A stretch of DNA of 64,000 bases, from positions 7,762,001 through 7,826,000 of the forward strand of contig CM044306.1 in the NCBI GenBank assembly GCA_024291935.2, given 5' to 3'. A model generated the notes under the pieces. That model made no database searches. It was given only the letters and a program-made list of their open reading frames with translations, and was not told the origin of the DNA. Made by a program: the position numbers and the translations under genes. Within the stretch, counting starts at the first letter, position 1. Each line of letters begins with the position of its first letter. This DNA comes from Okapia johnstoni. Lineage: Eukaryota; Chordata; Mammalia; Artiodactyla; Giraffidae. Positions 51,591-62,199 of this stretch are shown here, piece after piece.

Positions 51591-52368
51591 TGTTGGGGCC
51601 AGTGTAAGGAGAGCAAGAGAGACTCCATCTTGAAGCCTGTCATCCATCTTAAAGACAGGATGTGAACAGGGCCTGAACTCTGCCCAAGAGTGAGGAAACT
51701 GTTGCTGGTGAAAACCAGGTCTCCTGGAGACTTCCCTCCCTACAGATGGCAAATGGAGATTGTAGTTGGGGTCAGGCTGCCCCTGTTAGATTAACCATGG
51801 AGACATCCTTCCTTGATGCATAATCATTGTTTCCCACCTCTAACCTTAATTGTTTGTTCTCCTAGCACCCACTTGTAAAACTAAATCATATACAACAAAG
51901 AGGTTGCTAACATGTAACCAGTCACGTAGTTGCTGCTGCTACTGCTGCTAAGTCGCTTCAGTCGTGTTCGACTCTGTGTGACCCCATAGACGGCAGCCCA
52001 CCAGGCTCCCCCGTCCCTGGGATTCTCCAGGCAAGAATACTGGAGTGGGTTGCCATTTCCTTCTCCGATGCATGAAAGTGAAAAGTGAAAGTGAAGTTGC
52101 TCAGTCATGTCCGACTCTCAGCGACCCCATGGACTGCAGCCTACCAGGCTCCGCCGTCCATGGGATTTTCCAGGCAAGAGTACTGGAGTGGGGTGCCACT
52201 GCCTCCTCCGAACCAGTCACGTAGTGGGGGGTATAAAACTGGGCCTCTCAGAAACATCAGGGTCCTTGTTGGGAACTGATTCCCCTTGGACCTGCTGGTG
52301 TAATAAACTGTATCCCACTGTCTTGAGTGTCTTCTGAGGTGTGTTTTGTGACTCTGGATTCCACAACA
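51591..52368 (+). mobile_element. solo endogenous retrovirus LTR with a nested SINE
   Basis: Starts TGTTGGGGCC and ends CCACAACA, matching inverted termini. It has a TATAAAA box at about 52,232, a polyadenylation signal AATAAA at about 52,303 and a GT-rich stretch after it. No internal viral coding sequence is present in the window, so this is a solo LTR left by recombination. Without the nested SINE (51,931-52,210) and its duplicated 15 bp it is about 480 bp. Flanks ACAT/ACAC suggest a 4-bp target duplication with one change. Confidence 0.82.
51931..52210 (-). mobile_element. Bov-A2-type dimeric SINE inside the LTR
   Basis: Two direct Bov-A units (AAGTCGCTTCAGTCGTGTTC and AAGTTGCTCAGTCATGTCCG). 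The perfect 15-bp target duplication AACCAGTCACGTAGT is at 51,916-51,930 and 52,211-52,225. Confidence 0.93.
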
Positions 52369-52402
52369 ACACGACTGAAGGGACTAAGCAGCAGCAGCAG
52401 AT

Positions 52403-52687
52403 AATTACATATGCACTAGTATAACTATATCCTTTACCAAAAACGAAACATCAGGAAGAATTCAACTATTTTTATGTTTGCAAGTCAGATGCTGTCAAGA
52501 AGATTGCCGTGTATGATCCGTAAGCCTTAAAAATTTTTAACCTAAAGGCAAACAGAAAGATTTGGTAAATTTTCATTTTCCAAAGGTTCTCAGAAGAAAT
52601 TACCAGAAGCACCCTCCAGTTTATAAGGCACAGTTGGACAATCCATTTACCCCAAACGAACTACCTGTTTTGCGAGGTAGTTCATGC
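52403..52687. other. no gene recognised
   Basis: A/T-rich unique sequence between SINEs. Confidence 0.35.
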
Positions 52688-52824
52688 ACTGGAGAAGGAA
52701 ATGGCAACCCACTCCAGTATTCTTGCCTAGAGAATCCCAGGGACGGCGGGGCCTGGTGGGCTGCCGTCTATGGGGTTGCACAGAGTCGGACACGACTGAA
52801 GTGACTTAGCAGCAGCAGCAGCAG
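52688..52824 (+). mobile_element. Bov-A SINE
   Basis: ACTGGAGAAGGAAATGGCAA to GACTGAAGTGACTTAGCAGC with a (CAG)n end. Confidence 0.9.
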
Positions 52825-53040
52825 ATGCGAGACCATGATCTCTGTGGTTGTACCCCCTCCATGCAGAAGCATCACTCTTCACGTGGAAGAGTGCATAAAG
52901 AGAAGGAACAGACTCACCTTTCATCATTGCATCAGCTGCTGGCTTTGTCATACATAGTATTTTAAATGCCTGATTGCAATTGTACAACAACAATAACCAT
53001 ATCAATATTTATTCCAAAAGGAATAAATCATATGCTCCCT

Positions 53041-53252
53041 GTTGTTGTTGTTCAGTCACTAAGTTGTGTCCGACTCTTTGTGACCCCATGGACTGTAGCC
53101 TACCAGCCTCCTCTGTCCATGGAACTTTTCCAGGCAAGAATACTGGAGCAGGTTGCCTTTTCTTTCTCCAGGGGATCTTCCCAATCCAGGGGTTGAACTG
53201 CATCTCCTACATTGGCAGGCAGATTCTTTACCACTGTGCCGCCTGGTTCCCC
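53041..53252 (-). mobile_element. Bov-tA-type SINE, antisense
   Basis: (GTT)n start, AGTCACTAAGTTGTGTCCGA to TGCCGCCTGGTTCCC. Confidence 0.9.
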
Positions 53253-53254
53253 CT

Positions 53255-54540
53255 TAATTCGCAACCCAGGGATTTCCATTTCGTGCTCTCCACACCAGGG
53301 AAGCTAGGAAGTTAGGCCTTGAAAAGAGAGGGAGTGAGAGGTGTCAGAGAACCAGGACACATCCATGCCCAATCTCCCCTGTTCTCCCAGTTACCAGAGT
53401 CAGTGCCCCAGCTTGTGCTTGGGAGAGGAGCTGATAAAGCTCTGCCTCAGATATTCAAGTGGAATTTGAAACAGCTGACTTGAGTTTCAACAGCCTAAAG
53501 TGACTGAACCTGCCCAAGACATTGCAAGGGACAGGAAAGGCAACCGGCACAGAACGGTGGGGAAGTGCTGCTTAGAAAAGAGAGAACTGAACTGAGGTTC
53601 AATGAAAAGGCTGCACTCAGATTCTTGTCTGGACCACAGTTCCCCTCCTCCCCTATCTCCCTCCTCTCTGATACCTGCAGTTCTGTCCTGAGACAGCCCT
53701 GGAGCATTTTCTGCTGCCCTTCCATTTGGAAAACTTAGCAGTCAAATGTGCAGGCTCCTTAGCATCCCAAGGGGAGGCAACCTCTTCTTGTCCTTTGACT
53801 TCAGACTTCCCATTTTTCCGTGGGAGCTGTGGTCCCTAGGACAGGGGAATGATAGAAACCCAGCGCCCAGGACTGCATATCCCTTAAGACATTTGTTCTT
53901 TCAGATAATTCGTGAGAGCAAGAGAGAGGATGGCTCATAGAGTAGCCATTCCCCATTGAGGAGCCCTTCTAGACCACAGCGGGAAGGACTCTACCAAGAA
54001 CGATGGTCTCCAGAGATGCACAGGCAGGCTGACTGGCCTGGGACAAAGCGACTCCTCTGAGGCACTGTGTGTGTTTATGGCTGGAGTTTTGTTTTGCTCA
54101 ATTACCTAATGTTTATACAGGTGTTCTGACCCTTCCCTGACAGACTCTGGATGCCCCAGGTCTGTGTTTGTACCTCCAGTTGACTACAATAAATTAATAG
54201 TGTTAGTTAAGAAAAAACAAAGAAAACTTCCAGGCCATCAAACGAAAAATGACAAATGAGTGTACTCAGGGCTTATACTGGCTGAATCATACCCCAAGCC
54301 ACGCCAGTGGACTATGGACATGTGTTCCTCCCTGATTTTCCTGGTCATAAAAACTGATCCGCAAAGGTCAGTCTGAAACTGCTGTTCCCCCAGACAAGGG
54401 GGATGGGGCACGGTCGGGGGAGGGGAAAGCCCTGCTCCAGTGGGTGCTGCTCACCCACCTGCTGCCCCGACTCACGTCTCATTCTCCATCAACAGCAGCA
54501 TCATCAGAATTCAGCTCGCATCTCAAAGCCCTGGTTCTAA
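53255..54540. other. no gene recognised
   Basis: About 1.3 kb nearly free of young repeats. An AATAAATTAATAG near 54,190 might be an old tail. Frames at 53,495-53,725 and 53,746-53,940 have no recognised domain. Confidence 0.4.
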
Positions 54541-54559
54541 TGGAAAGAAACCAGGGATC

Positions 54560-54975
54560 TTCAGAGAAATGGTTATTAGGATAAGGAATAGTTAAGATAC
54601 AGATGAACTTGGGACATCTTGTTTTGCCAGAAAGCAAGGAAGCTATCAAAGACTAATTGTGTTAGCAGATCACAATCTACTAAATAATTGGCCTGGGCTC
54701 TTCAAATATGTCAAGGTTGCGAAAGATCAAGAGACTTGGAAGCCATTCAAGATTATGGGAGACTAAGGAGATAAGATAATTAAATGCAATGCTTACCCCT
54801 GAATTGGATCCTCAAGTAGAATTTTTTTTTTTTTAAATGAAAGACTTGGGATGACTGGCAAATCTTGAATAAGATCATAGACTGAAGAATAGCATTGTGT
54901 TGATGTTAATTTTCTGGTATTGACCATTGTTCATAGTTATTTCAGAGCATGTCCTTGTTCTTAGGAAATATACAC
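54560..54975 (+). mobile_element. L1M-type 3' end, sense
   Basis: GATTATGGGAGACTAAGGAG, ATTGTGTTGATGTTAATTTT and GAGCATGTCCTTGTTCTTAG are in sense order. Confidence 0.7.
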
Positions 54976-54983
54976 TATCGTGT

Positions 54984-55199
54984 GTGGCTGCTCCGTCACA
55001 CCGTCTTGACTATTTGTGACCCCATGGACTGTAGCCCGCCAGGCTCCTCTGTTCATGGGATTTTCCGGGCAAGAATACCAGAGTGGGTTGCCAATTCTTC
55101 CTCCAGGGGATCATCCTGACCCAAGGATCGAACTCATGTCTCCTGCGTCTCCTGCATTGGCAGGCAGGTTCTTTACCACCTGAGCCACCAGGGAAGCCC
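54984..55199 (-). mobile_element. Bov-tA-type SINE, antisense
   Basis: GCTGCTCCGTCACACCGTCT to GAGCCACCAGGGAAGCCC, with TCTCCTGCG(T)/TCTCCTGCAT repeated near 55,139. Confidence 0.9.
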
Positions 55200-55229
55200 T
55201 CCATACACTGCTGTATTTACAGGTAAAGG

Positions 55230-55365
55230 AACATTATGCGTGCAGATGGGAGGGAGGTTCAAGATGAAGGGGACATATGAATACCTGTGGCTGATACGTG
55301 TTGATGTATGGCAGAACCAACACAATATTGTAAAGCAAATATGTTGCAATAAAATTTTTTTTAAA
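55230..55365 (+). mobile_element. ruminant L1 3' end
   Basis: TGGCTGATACGTGTTGATGT and CAACACAATATTGTAAAGCA, with an A/T-rich end. Confidence 0.72.
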
Positions 55366-55419
55366 GTTGTATATATGAAAGAGAAAATGATTAAGCAAAA
55401 GTGGCGAAATGCAGACAAT

Positions 55420-55515
55420 TGGGGAAGCTACATGAAGGATCTGTGGGAGTTCTTTGTCTTACTCTTGAAACTATTTTGTAAATCAAACATTATTTCAAAA
55501 TTTAAAAAACTTGCC
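55420..55515 (+). mobile_element. L1M-type 3' end remnant
   Basis: CTACATGAAGGATCTGTGGG to TTTCAAAATTTAAAAAAC. Confidence 0.5.
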
Positions 55516-55975
55516 AAAGGGGAAAAAGGCTCACAGGAGCCGATGTAAAAAATTTTCTCTCCTGTTCAAACTGTAATTTAGTGAAAGGAAAGAACTGATA
55601 AAAGAAAGCTATTGATAGAATTTCAGTAAGAAGTGCAGGAGGGATAACAGAATTAGAAAACCACCATCTTAGCAACCACTAAGGCAACAAGCATCAGTGC
55701 TAAAGCCATGAGGTGGGATCCTGGAGGTTTAAGACTATCTCCACCCAAGTTCACTGGCCAGTCCTGGACCGCTAAACATGGTACCACCTGTGAAGGGTTC
55801 TGGCCAAAACCAATGCACTTGAACATGACAAGCCACTGGGGCTAACCACCAGGTCACAGAAAACACAGGGTATAAAGAACTAGGGAAAACGATACCATGA
55901 GGACCCCACCTGCCATATCCAGAAGGTGGAAGATTTTATAAGACATATGAGTGGCCTGGTTTCTTTAGCAAATCA
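55516..55975. other. no gene recognised
   Basis: Unique sequence without credible open frames. Confidence 0.35.
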
Positions 55976-55979
55976 ATGT

Positions 55980-56335
55980 CATTTTTTTAAAAATGGAGGA
56001 AAGATTATTATGGAAATGATTAGAGGCACAATCATTAAATGTAATGTATAGCCCTTGTTTGGATTCTGATCTGAAAAAAGGAAAAAAAAACCAAACAGCT
56101 AAGTAATCAGATTAGATGATACCGAGGAATTATTAATTTTATTAAGTGGAACAGTTGCACATGATTATGTTTTTTTCAAATACTCATTAAAAATGCATGT
56201 TGATGTATTTATGGGCAAAATGACATAATGTCTGGGTTTGGCTGAAAAAGACTGGCCAGGTTGAGGAGAGGAAATGAAGTAAGATTGGCAAAACATTGGT
56301 AATTGTTGAAGTTGAGTGATTAGCGCAGAGGGTTT
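55980..56335 (+). mobile_element. L1M-type 3' end, sense
   Basis: AATGTAATGTATAGCCCTTG, TTATTAATTTTATTAAGTGG and ATAATGTCTGGGTTTGGCTG. Confidence 0.72.
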
Positions 56336-56344
56336 TGTTTTGTT

Positions 56345-56590
56345 TTTGTAATTTATTTTTTTAATATAGTTGGTTTACAATGTTGTGTTAGTTTCTGGTG
56401 TACAGCAAAGTGATTCAGTTACACATATATCTTTCTTCATATTCTTTCCCATTATAGTTTATTACAAGATATTGAATATTCTATACAGCAGGACCTTTAT
56501 AGTAGTTTATGTGGAGGGTTTTATGACCTGGTTCCCTCTATGTTTGCATATGTTTGAAATTTTCCATATAAAATTTCAAAAAAAAAAAAA
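56345..56590 (-). mobile_element. artiodactyl L1 3' UTR fragment
   Basis: GGTTTACAATGTTGTGTTAG, GCAAAGTGATTCAGTTACAC and CTATACAGCAGGACCTTTAT, a common artiodactyl L1 segment in reverse. Confidence 0.6.
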
Positions 56591-56599
56591 CTTTAGCCA

Positions 56600-57240
56600 T
56601 CAGGGAAGCCCAGAAATCTATTACCAAATGCTATACCTTGTTCACATAAAACAAATAAAATAAAGCTCCCTCCCTATGGCGAGCTGCCTCATTGGTGAGA
56701 ACAAGCTTCTTTTCTGGGTAGCCAGCATCCAATGTCTGATGGGCAAAGTGGTATTAAAAGCTGGTCCTCACACCCCATAGACTCTGAAGGGCCCTCCTAT
56801 CTTGAAAACTCCCCACAGGGTCTGTTTTGGCCTCTATGGAGATTGTGTTGGACTTGAATTCTCCCTCAATCCAGTCCTGCCCCCTTCCTTTCTCACCACG
56901 GGTGTTGACTCCAGGAGGACTTCCTAATGAACCTCTTCTATGATAATCTCCACTTTAGAGCTGGTTTCCCAGGAGCCCAAGCTGCCACACACCACTTTTT
57001 CCATAAGGACTATATCACATAAAACATCAAGTTCTCATCACAGAGCCAGGCACAAGCTCATAAGAAACATTAATTGTAAACTGTTACACACCCAAGGCAT
57101 GTCTTTTTTCCTCCTTATATGGTTATAGATTAAAAAAAAAAAAACAACCCAAAAGATTAAAGAGGCATCCACAATATGTGCTCATGTTACCATTTGGGCT
57201 GGAATGCCACCAAACACAAACAAAAGCAAAAACTATATAT
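56600..57240. other. no gene recognised
   Basis: A SINE end fragment (CATCAGGGAAGCCC, near 56,597) and otherwise old or unique sequence. Confidence 0.35.
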
Positions 57241-57262
57241 ATCAGAATAAAAAAATATATAT

Positions 57263-57304
57263 TTCATATACCATGATTCATATACCATGATTCATATACC
57301 GTGC
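57263..57304. repeat. 14-bp tandem repeat, three copies
   Basis: TTCATATACCATGA at 57,263 and 57,277, and a third copy with changes at 57,291. Confidence 0.85.
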
Positions 57305-57462
57305 CATTCATCTATTTAGTATATACACAGAGTTGTGCAAACATCATCACAATCAATTCTGAGTGTTTTCATCTCTTCCCCCAAATACCGTCTTCCTCCT
57401 GAGCCGATTCTCAGCCGTGGGCAACCAGTAATCTCCTTTCTGTGTCTATACATTTGCCTGTT

Positions 57463-57675
57463 GCTGTTTAGTCGCTAAGACATGTCTGACTCCTTTGCGA
57501 CTCCATGGACCGTAGCCCACCAGTCTCCTCTGTCCACGGGATTCTCCAGGGAAGAACACTGGAATAGGTTGCCATTTCCTTCTCCAGGGGATCTTCTCCA
57601 CCCAGGGATCGAACTCAAGTCTTCTGCATTGCAGGCGGATTCAGATTCTTTACCTTTGAGTCAAAAAGAAAGCCC
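57463..57675 (-). mobile_element. Bov-tA-type SINE, antisense, nested in L1M
   Basis: GTTTAGTCGCTAAGACATGT to CAAAAAGAAAGCCCC, with a duplicated GATTC(A) near 57,638. Confidence 0.88.
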
Positions 57676-57732
57676 CATAAATTTACCTACTGGGGACATT
57701 TCATATAAACCGGGTGATGCAATATGTGGGGT

Positions 57733-57933
57733 TTCTTTTTGTGCTGCACTGGATCTTTGTTGCGGGGCATGGGCTTTTTCTAGTTGTGGTGCATGGGGGC
57801 TTCTCTCTAGTTGTGGCACTCAGGTTTAATTGCCCTTTGGCATGTGAGATCTTAGTTCCCCAGTCAGGGATGGAACAGGCATCCCCTGCATGGGGAGGCA
57901 GATTCTTAACCACAGGACCACCAGGGAAGTCCC
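57733..57933 (-). mobile_element. CHR-type SINE, antisense, nested in L1M
   Basis: GTGCTGCACTGGATCTTTGT to GGACCACCAGGGAAGTCCC. Confidence 0.85.
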
Positions 57934-58497
57934 AAAGTGTGTTTTTTTGTATCTGACTTTTCTCATTTAGCATTAAAGTTTCAGGGTTCATCCATGCTGT
58001 AGCAAGTAACTACCTCATTCCTTTTTATCACTGAATAATATTCCATTATTTTGATTTACCACATTTTACTTGTCCATACATCAGTTGATGGACGTTTGGG
58101 TTGTTTCCACCTTTTAGCTCTGATAAATAATGTTTTCATGAACATTCATTTATAAATTTTTGTATGGACATGTCTTTTGTTTTTCTCCAAACTTATTGAG
58201 ACATGATTGACATATAAAAGTGTGTAAGTTTAAGGTGTATGATGGGTTGATTTAATACATGTATATATTGCAAAATTATTTCCACCTCCATCATGTCACA
58301 TAATTTTTCACCTCATCACATCACATAATTGCTGTTTCTTTTTCTGTGGTGAGTGAAAGGGTATGTTTTCATTTCACTCAGGTATATATGTAGAATTGTG
58401 AAGTCACATGGCAATTCTTTGTTTAATACTTGGTGGAACTGCCACTGTTTTCCAAAGCAGCTGTATCATTTTACATTCCCATCAAGAGTGTGGGGCA

Positions 58498-58617
58498 GGG
58501 GACTTCCTTGGCAGACTCTGCACTTCCACTGCAAGGGATGTGGGTTTAATCCTTGGTCAGGGAACTAAGATCCCACATGCTGTGCAGTGAGGATAAAAAG
58601 TTTAAACAAACAAAAAA
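58498..58617 (+). mobile_element. CHR-type SINE, short form, nested in L1M
   Basis: GGGGACTTCCTTGGCAGACT head, A-rich tail. AAGAGTGTG before and AAGTGTGTG after suggest a target duplication. Confidence 0.83.
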
Positions 58618-58840
58618 AAGTGTGTGACAGTTCCAATTTTCCCACATCCTCACCAACACTTGTTATTGTCTTTTTAAATTATGGTCATTCTAGTGGTCCT
58701 GAAGTGATGTCTCCTTGTGGTTTTGATTTACACTTCATTTGCATGTTGAGCACCTTTTCATGTGCTTATTGGCCGTTTGTATATTTTCTTTGCAGAAAAG
58801 TCTATTAAGATCCTTTGCTCATTTTTAAAAATTGGATCAT

Positions 58841-59879
58841 CAATCTTTTTTGAATCCCGTTTTCTCCTGTGGGAGAATGTCCTTCACAGAGTTGTGAAGA
58901 TTCATGAGAGAATACTGGCAAGGCATATAGTTCTCGGCATTCAGCAAGTGTTCTGAAAAGTTAGTGAACCGCTCTCTCACCTTGCCTCTCAGCTAGGCAT
59001 TTTGCATTACATCACCTAGCATGGCATTTGTGCTTGAAGCCAGACTCAATAAATGTCTGAGAGGGTCGATGTGCCAATTCACATCACTCAATATTCAGAT
59101 CTGAATCCTATGTGCTTTGACTCCCTTGCTCTCATTTCCTCCATTAAACCTTTTCTTCCTGGAACAATTTTCTTAATTTTATTCCCCTTGCCAGCTGCTT
59201 CCTCTCCTAAAACTGAACTTGCAGCATCATTGACGCTAATTACAAGAGAACCAAAGACACCACCTTACACAGTTCTGAAGTGAGTGTGATCAACCTTTGA
59301 AGAAGCTAAATAACTGACAGCCTGTCAGTTTAACCTGTCCCCTGTTGCAGCGCTCACAAAAGGTAATTCAGGCACCTAAAGAGGTGAGGGGGGGGGGGGA
59401 AGAAATTTATAAAGAAATCCTGATTGCAGACTGAGGATTACTTAACAGTCCAGTAACCTCTGATGACTCGGCATGCTCTGGGGCATGGGTGTCTTTTTCA
59501 TGGAGGACCCAGGCTGCCATCAGACCCAAAGATTCGATGTCGGTGGAACCCCCTCTAGGGCTGTGGAGCCTCCAGTGGGCCGGACTTGGGTGTCAGAATG
59601 GAAACAATCTGACCACTCATTCCGGGAGGCTGAGTCCAACTTGATCTCACACTTAACTCAGCGCTTGCTTTGGTAAACCTCAGCTTAAGCGCTTCGGGCA
59701 TAATGTGAAAGGGCGAGCACAGATGAAAGGTGTGACTCATTTCCCTTTGCACCTTCTTGAAGGTCATCCTAATACCAGACACCTTGGTGAGAATATATGG
59801 GTGTGTAGAGTTGCCTGATCGGAGGATTTGTTGGATTTTGCCTAAACACTGAGGGAAATTGAGGGTGTGTTGGGTTCAG
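58841..59879. other. no gene recognised
   Basis: About 1 kb, mostly unique. A poly-G run (about 59,388-59,399) is the main feature. It forms the left flank of the CpG-rich candidate promoter. Confidence 0.4.
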
Positions 59880-60510
59880 AGGCAGACAGTGGCCTGGGAG
59901 TGCGGGGCGGGCTCGGAGAGTCACTGGAGTGCAGGCACCGGCTCGAATTCATCTTCGTATCGTGGGTCTAACACGGTGGTCGGCTTGCTCACTTGCGGGA
60001 GCCTAGCCGCAGGAGGGAACTGGAAAGCGGCCCCAGGAGGGACATGTCGCCAGGTCGCACCCCTGAGCGTCAGGGAATCGGTGAGGGGACGGACCTTCTG
60101 ACTTCTGAGCCCAGTGCGCGCGGCCGCCGAGAGGAGCTGGACTACAAGGTAGCCCTGTGGGCGCGCACTCTGCGGAGACCCGGGCCCGGAACCCGTCCCA
60201 GGCTGCCTCAGCCGCGGAAGAGCCAGGCGAGGCCTCGCGCGGACGGGATGAGCCAGCTTGCGCTCCTTATTGGACAAAGGCTCTTGTCAATCACTGAGGA
60301 AACCCGACGGTATGCGACCGGATTTACCGGACTTCCGGCCTCGGAGGGAGGCGGAGCGATGGGAGGGTGCGGTACCCAATGGCAATCAAGGGCTCCGCCT
60401 TTCGCGATAGATTAGCAGATGCTTGAGCCACTGAGGCGCCGCAAAGGATATTGTCCCTGGAAAGTGATTGGTCCAATCTGCGGGCGTGTGGCTCCTCAGA
60501 GTATATAATG
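59880..60510. promoter_or_regulatory. CpG-rich candidate promoter, bidirectional, gene unknown
   Basis: CG dinucleotides are frequent from about 59,895 to 60,420, unlike the CpG-poor surroundings. CCAAT boxes lie at 60,376-60,380 and 60,473-60,477 (plus) and at 60,269-60,273 and 60,467-60,471 (minus). An ETS-like ACTTCCGG is at 60,331-60,338 and TATATAA at 60,502-60,508 on the plus strand, about 29 bp after the last CCAAT. Such clustering is typical of NF-Y-dependent promoters. It lies between ST6GALNAC1 and MXRA7 with no recognised first exon. Open frames within it (for example 59,993-60,415 plus) resemble no family I know. It may drive a long noncoding RNA or a distal first exon of ST6GALNAC1. 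Confidence 0.5.
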
Positions 60511-60584
60511 TAGGCGATTAATGAACGGATGAAATTGTGCCGCAGGAACCTCTGAACATTTGAATGGGCATGCAAACTTTTTCA

Positions 60585-60672
60585 TAATAAGAAAAATGCA
60601 AATTAAAATTTTACTGAGCTAACATTCTGACCTATGAGACTGGCAGAAGTTCAAAATTCAACAAGTTTCTCT
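60585..60672 (+). mobile_element. L1 fragment, sense
   Basis: AAAATGCAAATTAAAATTTT and GACCTATGAGACTGGCAGAA match an L1 ORF2-end segment. Confidence 0.6.
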
Positions 60673-62199
60673 GTTCAGGACAGTGCAATGGCCCTGATGG
60701 AATCTAATTTTCTTCCTCCAGACTCATGGCTGTTTCCTTTTGCTTTCAGCTTGCAGAGAAGGCTATGTGTTTGCTGCACTGACTCCCAGAAACTTCTAAG
60801 AACAAGTTCTGATTCTGCAAGTATATTTTCCCAAAGGGGCTTCGATTTTCCTGATCTGTAGCAATATTGATATCTGGTAGGACATATGGGTGTCAATTGA
60901 AAATGGGTTTAAGTGGACTCTTCTGGCCACTGGTGTCCCAGTGAAGCAGATGATGTGACAGAAATCATATAAACAGAAGCCAGGGCTTATCTGGAAATGG
61001 CATCAAAGTCACCCAATGATGGTAGCAAGCCAGCAGTGCTTCTGCAGAGCATCGGAGGCACAGAGCCTGGGCAACAGAACCACCACCCAGGAGTGTCACG
61101 TATGCTGGGCAGTCAGACACTGGCTTTCAAGCCACCATCAGGTGACAGAGTGATCCTGTCTATCTGTACCCTACCCCTTTCTCACAGGGCTCCATTGAGG
61201 TCCAATGACCCGCTCCTCTGCATGACTATGTGCTTAGGGGATGCTGGTCCCAGCCCCAGACATCTCAGCCAACCATGGTGGTCCCATCTCCTTGCTAGTG
61301 ATTGGTGAAGGAATGGACACATGACATTCTGGCCAGTTGGTGCACCTGATTCAGGGGCACCTGAATCAATTCCCTTACTCCTAGAGACACAAGCAAGAAA
61401 TGTACCTTTTCCTGCTTCTGGATGTGACATCTGAACTCCTTCAGCCATCTTGCAACCATGAAGAGAGCTGGTTTGGGACAAAAGCCCACAGTGCAAGGAA
61501 GTCCAAGATAAGAGAGTTATAGCTTGGGCCCTGACTCTTCTGGACCTGCAGCCATTCTGCTTTTGGACTCCTCTCATACCCTGGTTCTCCTCTTGTTTAA
61601 GACAACGGAGTTGGACTTTTCAGTTCTTTGAAGTTGGAACATCTTAGCTGAACCAAGTGTAGAAAATTTCCTTCAATTTAGTTTTTCTGTAGTCATAAGA
61701 GTGTTGGCTCAAGTACCCACAAGCCATTTGTTTGTTGGATAAAATGAGAGGGCTGGAATAAGGAGGCAAGGAAAGAGACATAAAGTGGCTGCATCTCAGT
61801 GCAAGCTCTGCTGACATGCATCTGGGTGGGGCAGGAAGACAGAAAACAACCTGGTGGGGAGGGGTCCCTGCGACACGAGAGAGGAAACCAACAATACTTA
61901 AATCACAACATTTTAAAACAGCAGGGACACAAAAGATAAAAATAATATTAAAAAAAAGAAAAAAAAGTACTGATATTTGGATATAACAACAAACACAGGG
62001 AACAGACCCTCCTGTCGTGAACTGTCAGCAGAGAAGCTAAAGCAATTACTGTGACAGATGGGGGAAGGGGCCTGGGAAAAACTAACAAGCCAAGAGAGGA
62101 GGGAAGAAAGTTCACTGTGTTCCCTGTGATAATTATTAAACTGAGGTTCGTAAAACGCCACTGCTGCTTTTACTTTCATGTGTTTAGTTTTATTTCAGC
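60673..62199. other. no gene recognised; possible old LTR-type repeat
   Basis: About 1.5 kb without young SINEs. 61,390-61,590 (CAGCCATCTTGCAACCATGA) has the feel of an old mammalian LTR or DNA element but was not identified. An A-rich stretch lies near 61,930-61,965. Confidence 0.35.

Larger units (their letters stand above)
57305..58840 (-). mobile_element. L1M-type LINE, antisense, with three nested SINEs
   Basis: Order of landmarks: AGAGTTGTGCAAACATCATC, CAGGGTTCATCCATGCTGTA, TCAGTTGATGGACGTTTGGG, ACTGCCACTGTTTTCCAAAG, CCACATCCTCACCAACACTT. Interrupted at about 57,463, 57,733 and 58,500. Confidence 0.82.

Noticed and set aside
51591..52368. a complete endogenous provirus
   Set aside because: Only one LTR is present; no gag, pol or env sequence was recognised nearby.
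59993..60415. 140-codon open frame in the CpG-rich block as a protein gene
   Set aside because: GC-rich sequence yields long frames by chance, and its Arg/Pro-rich composition and lack of any known domain give no support for coding.
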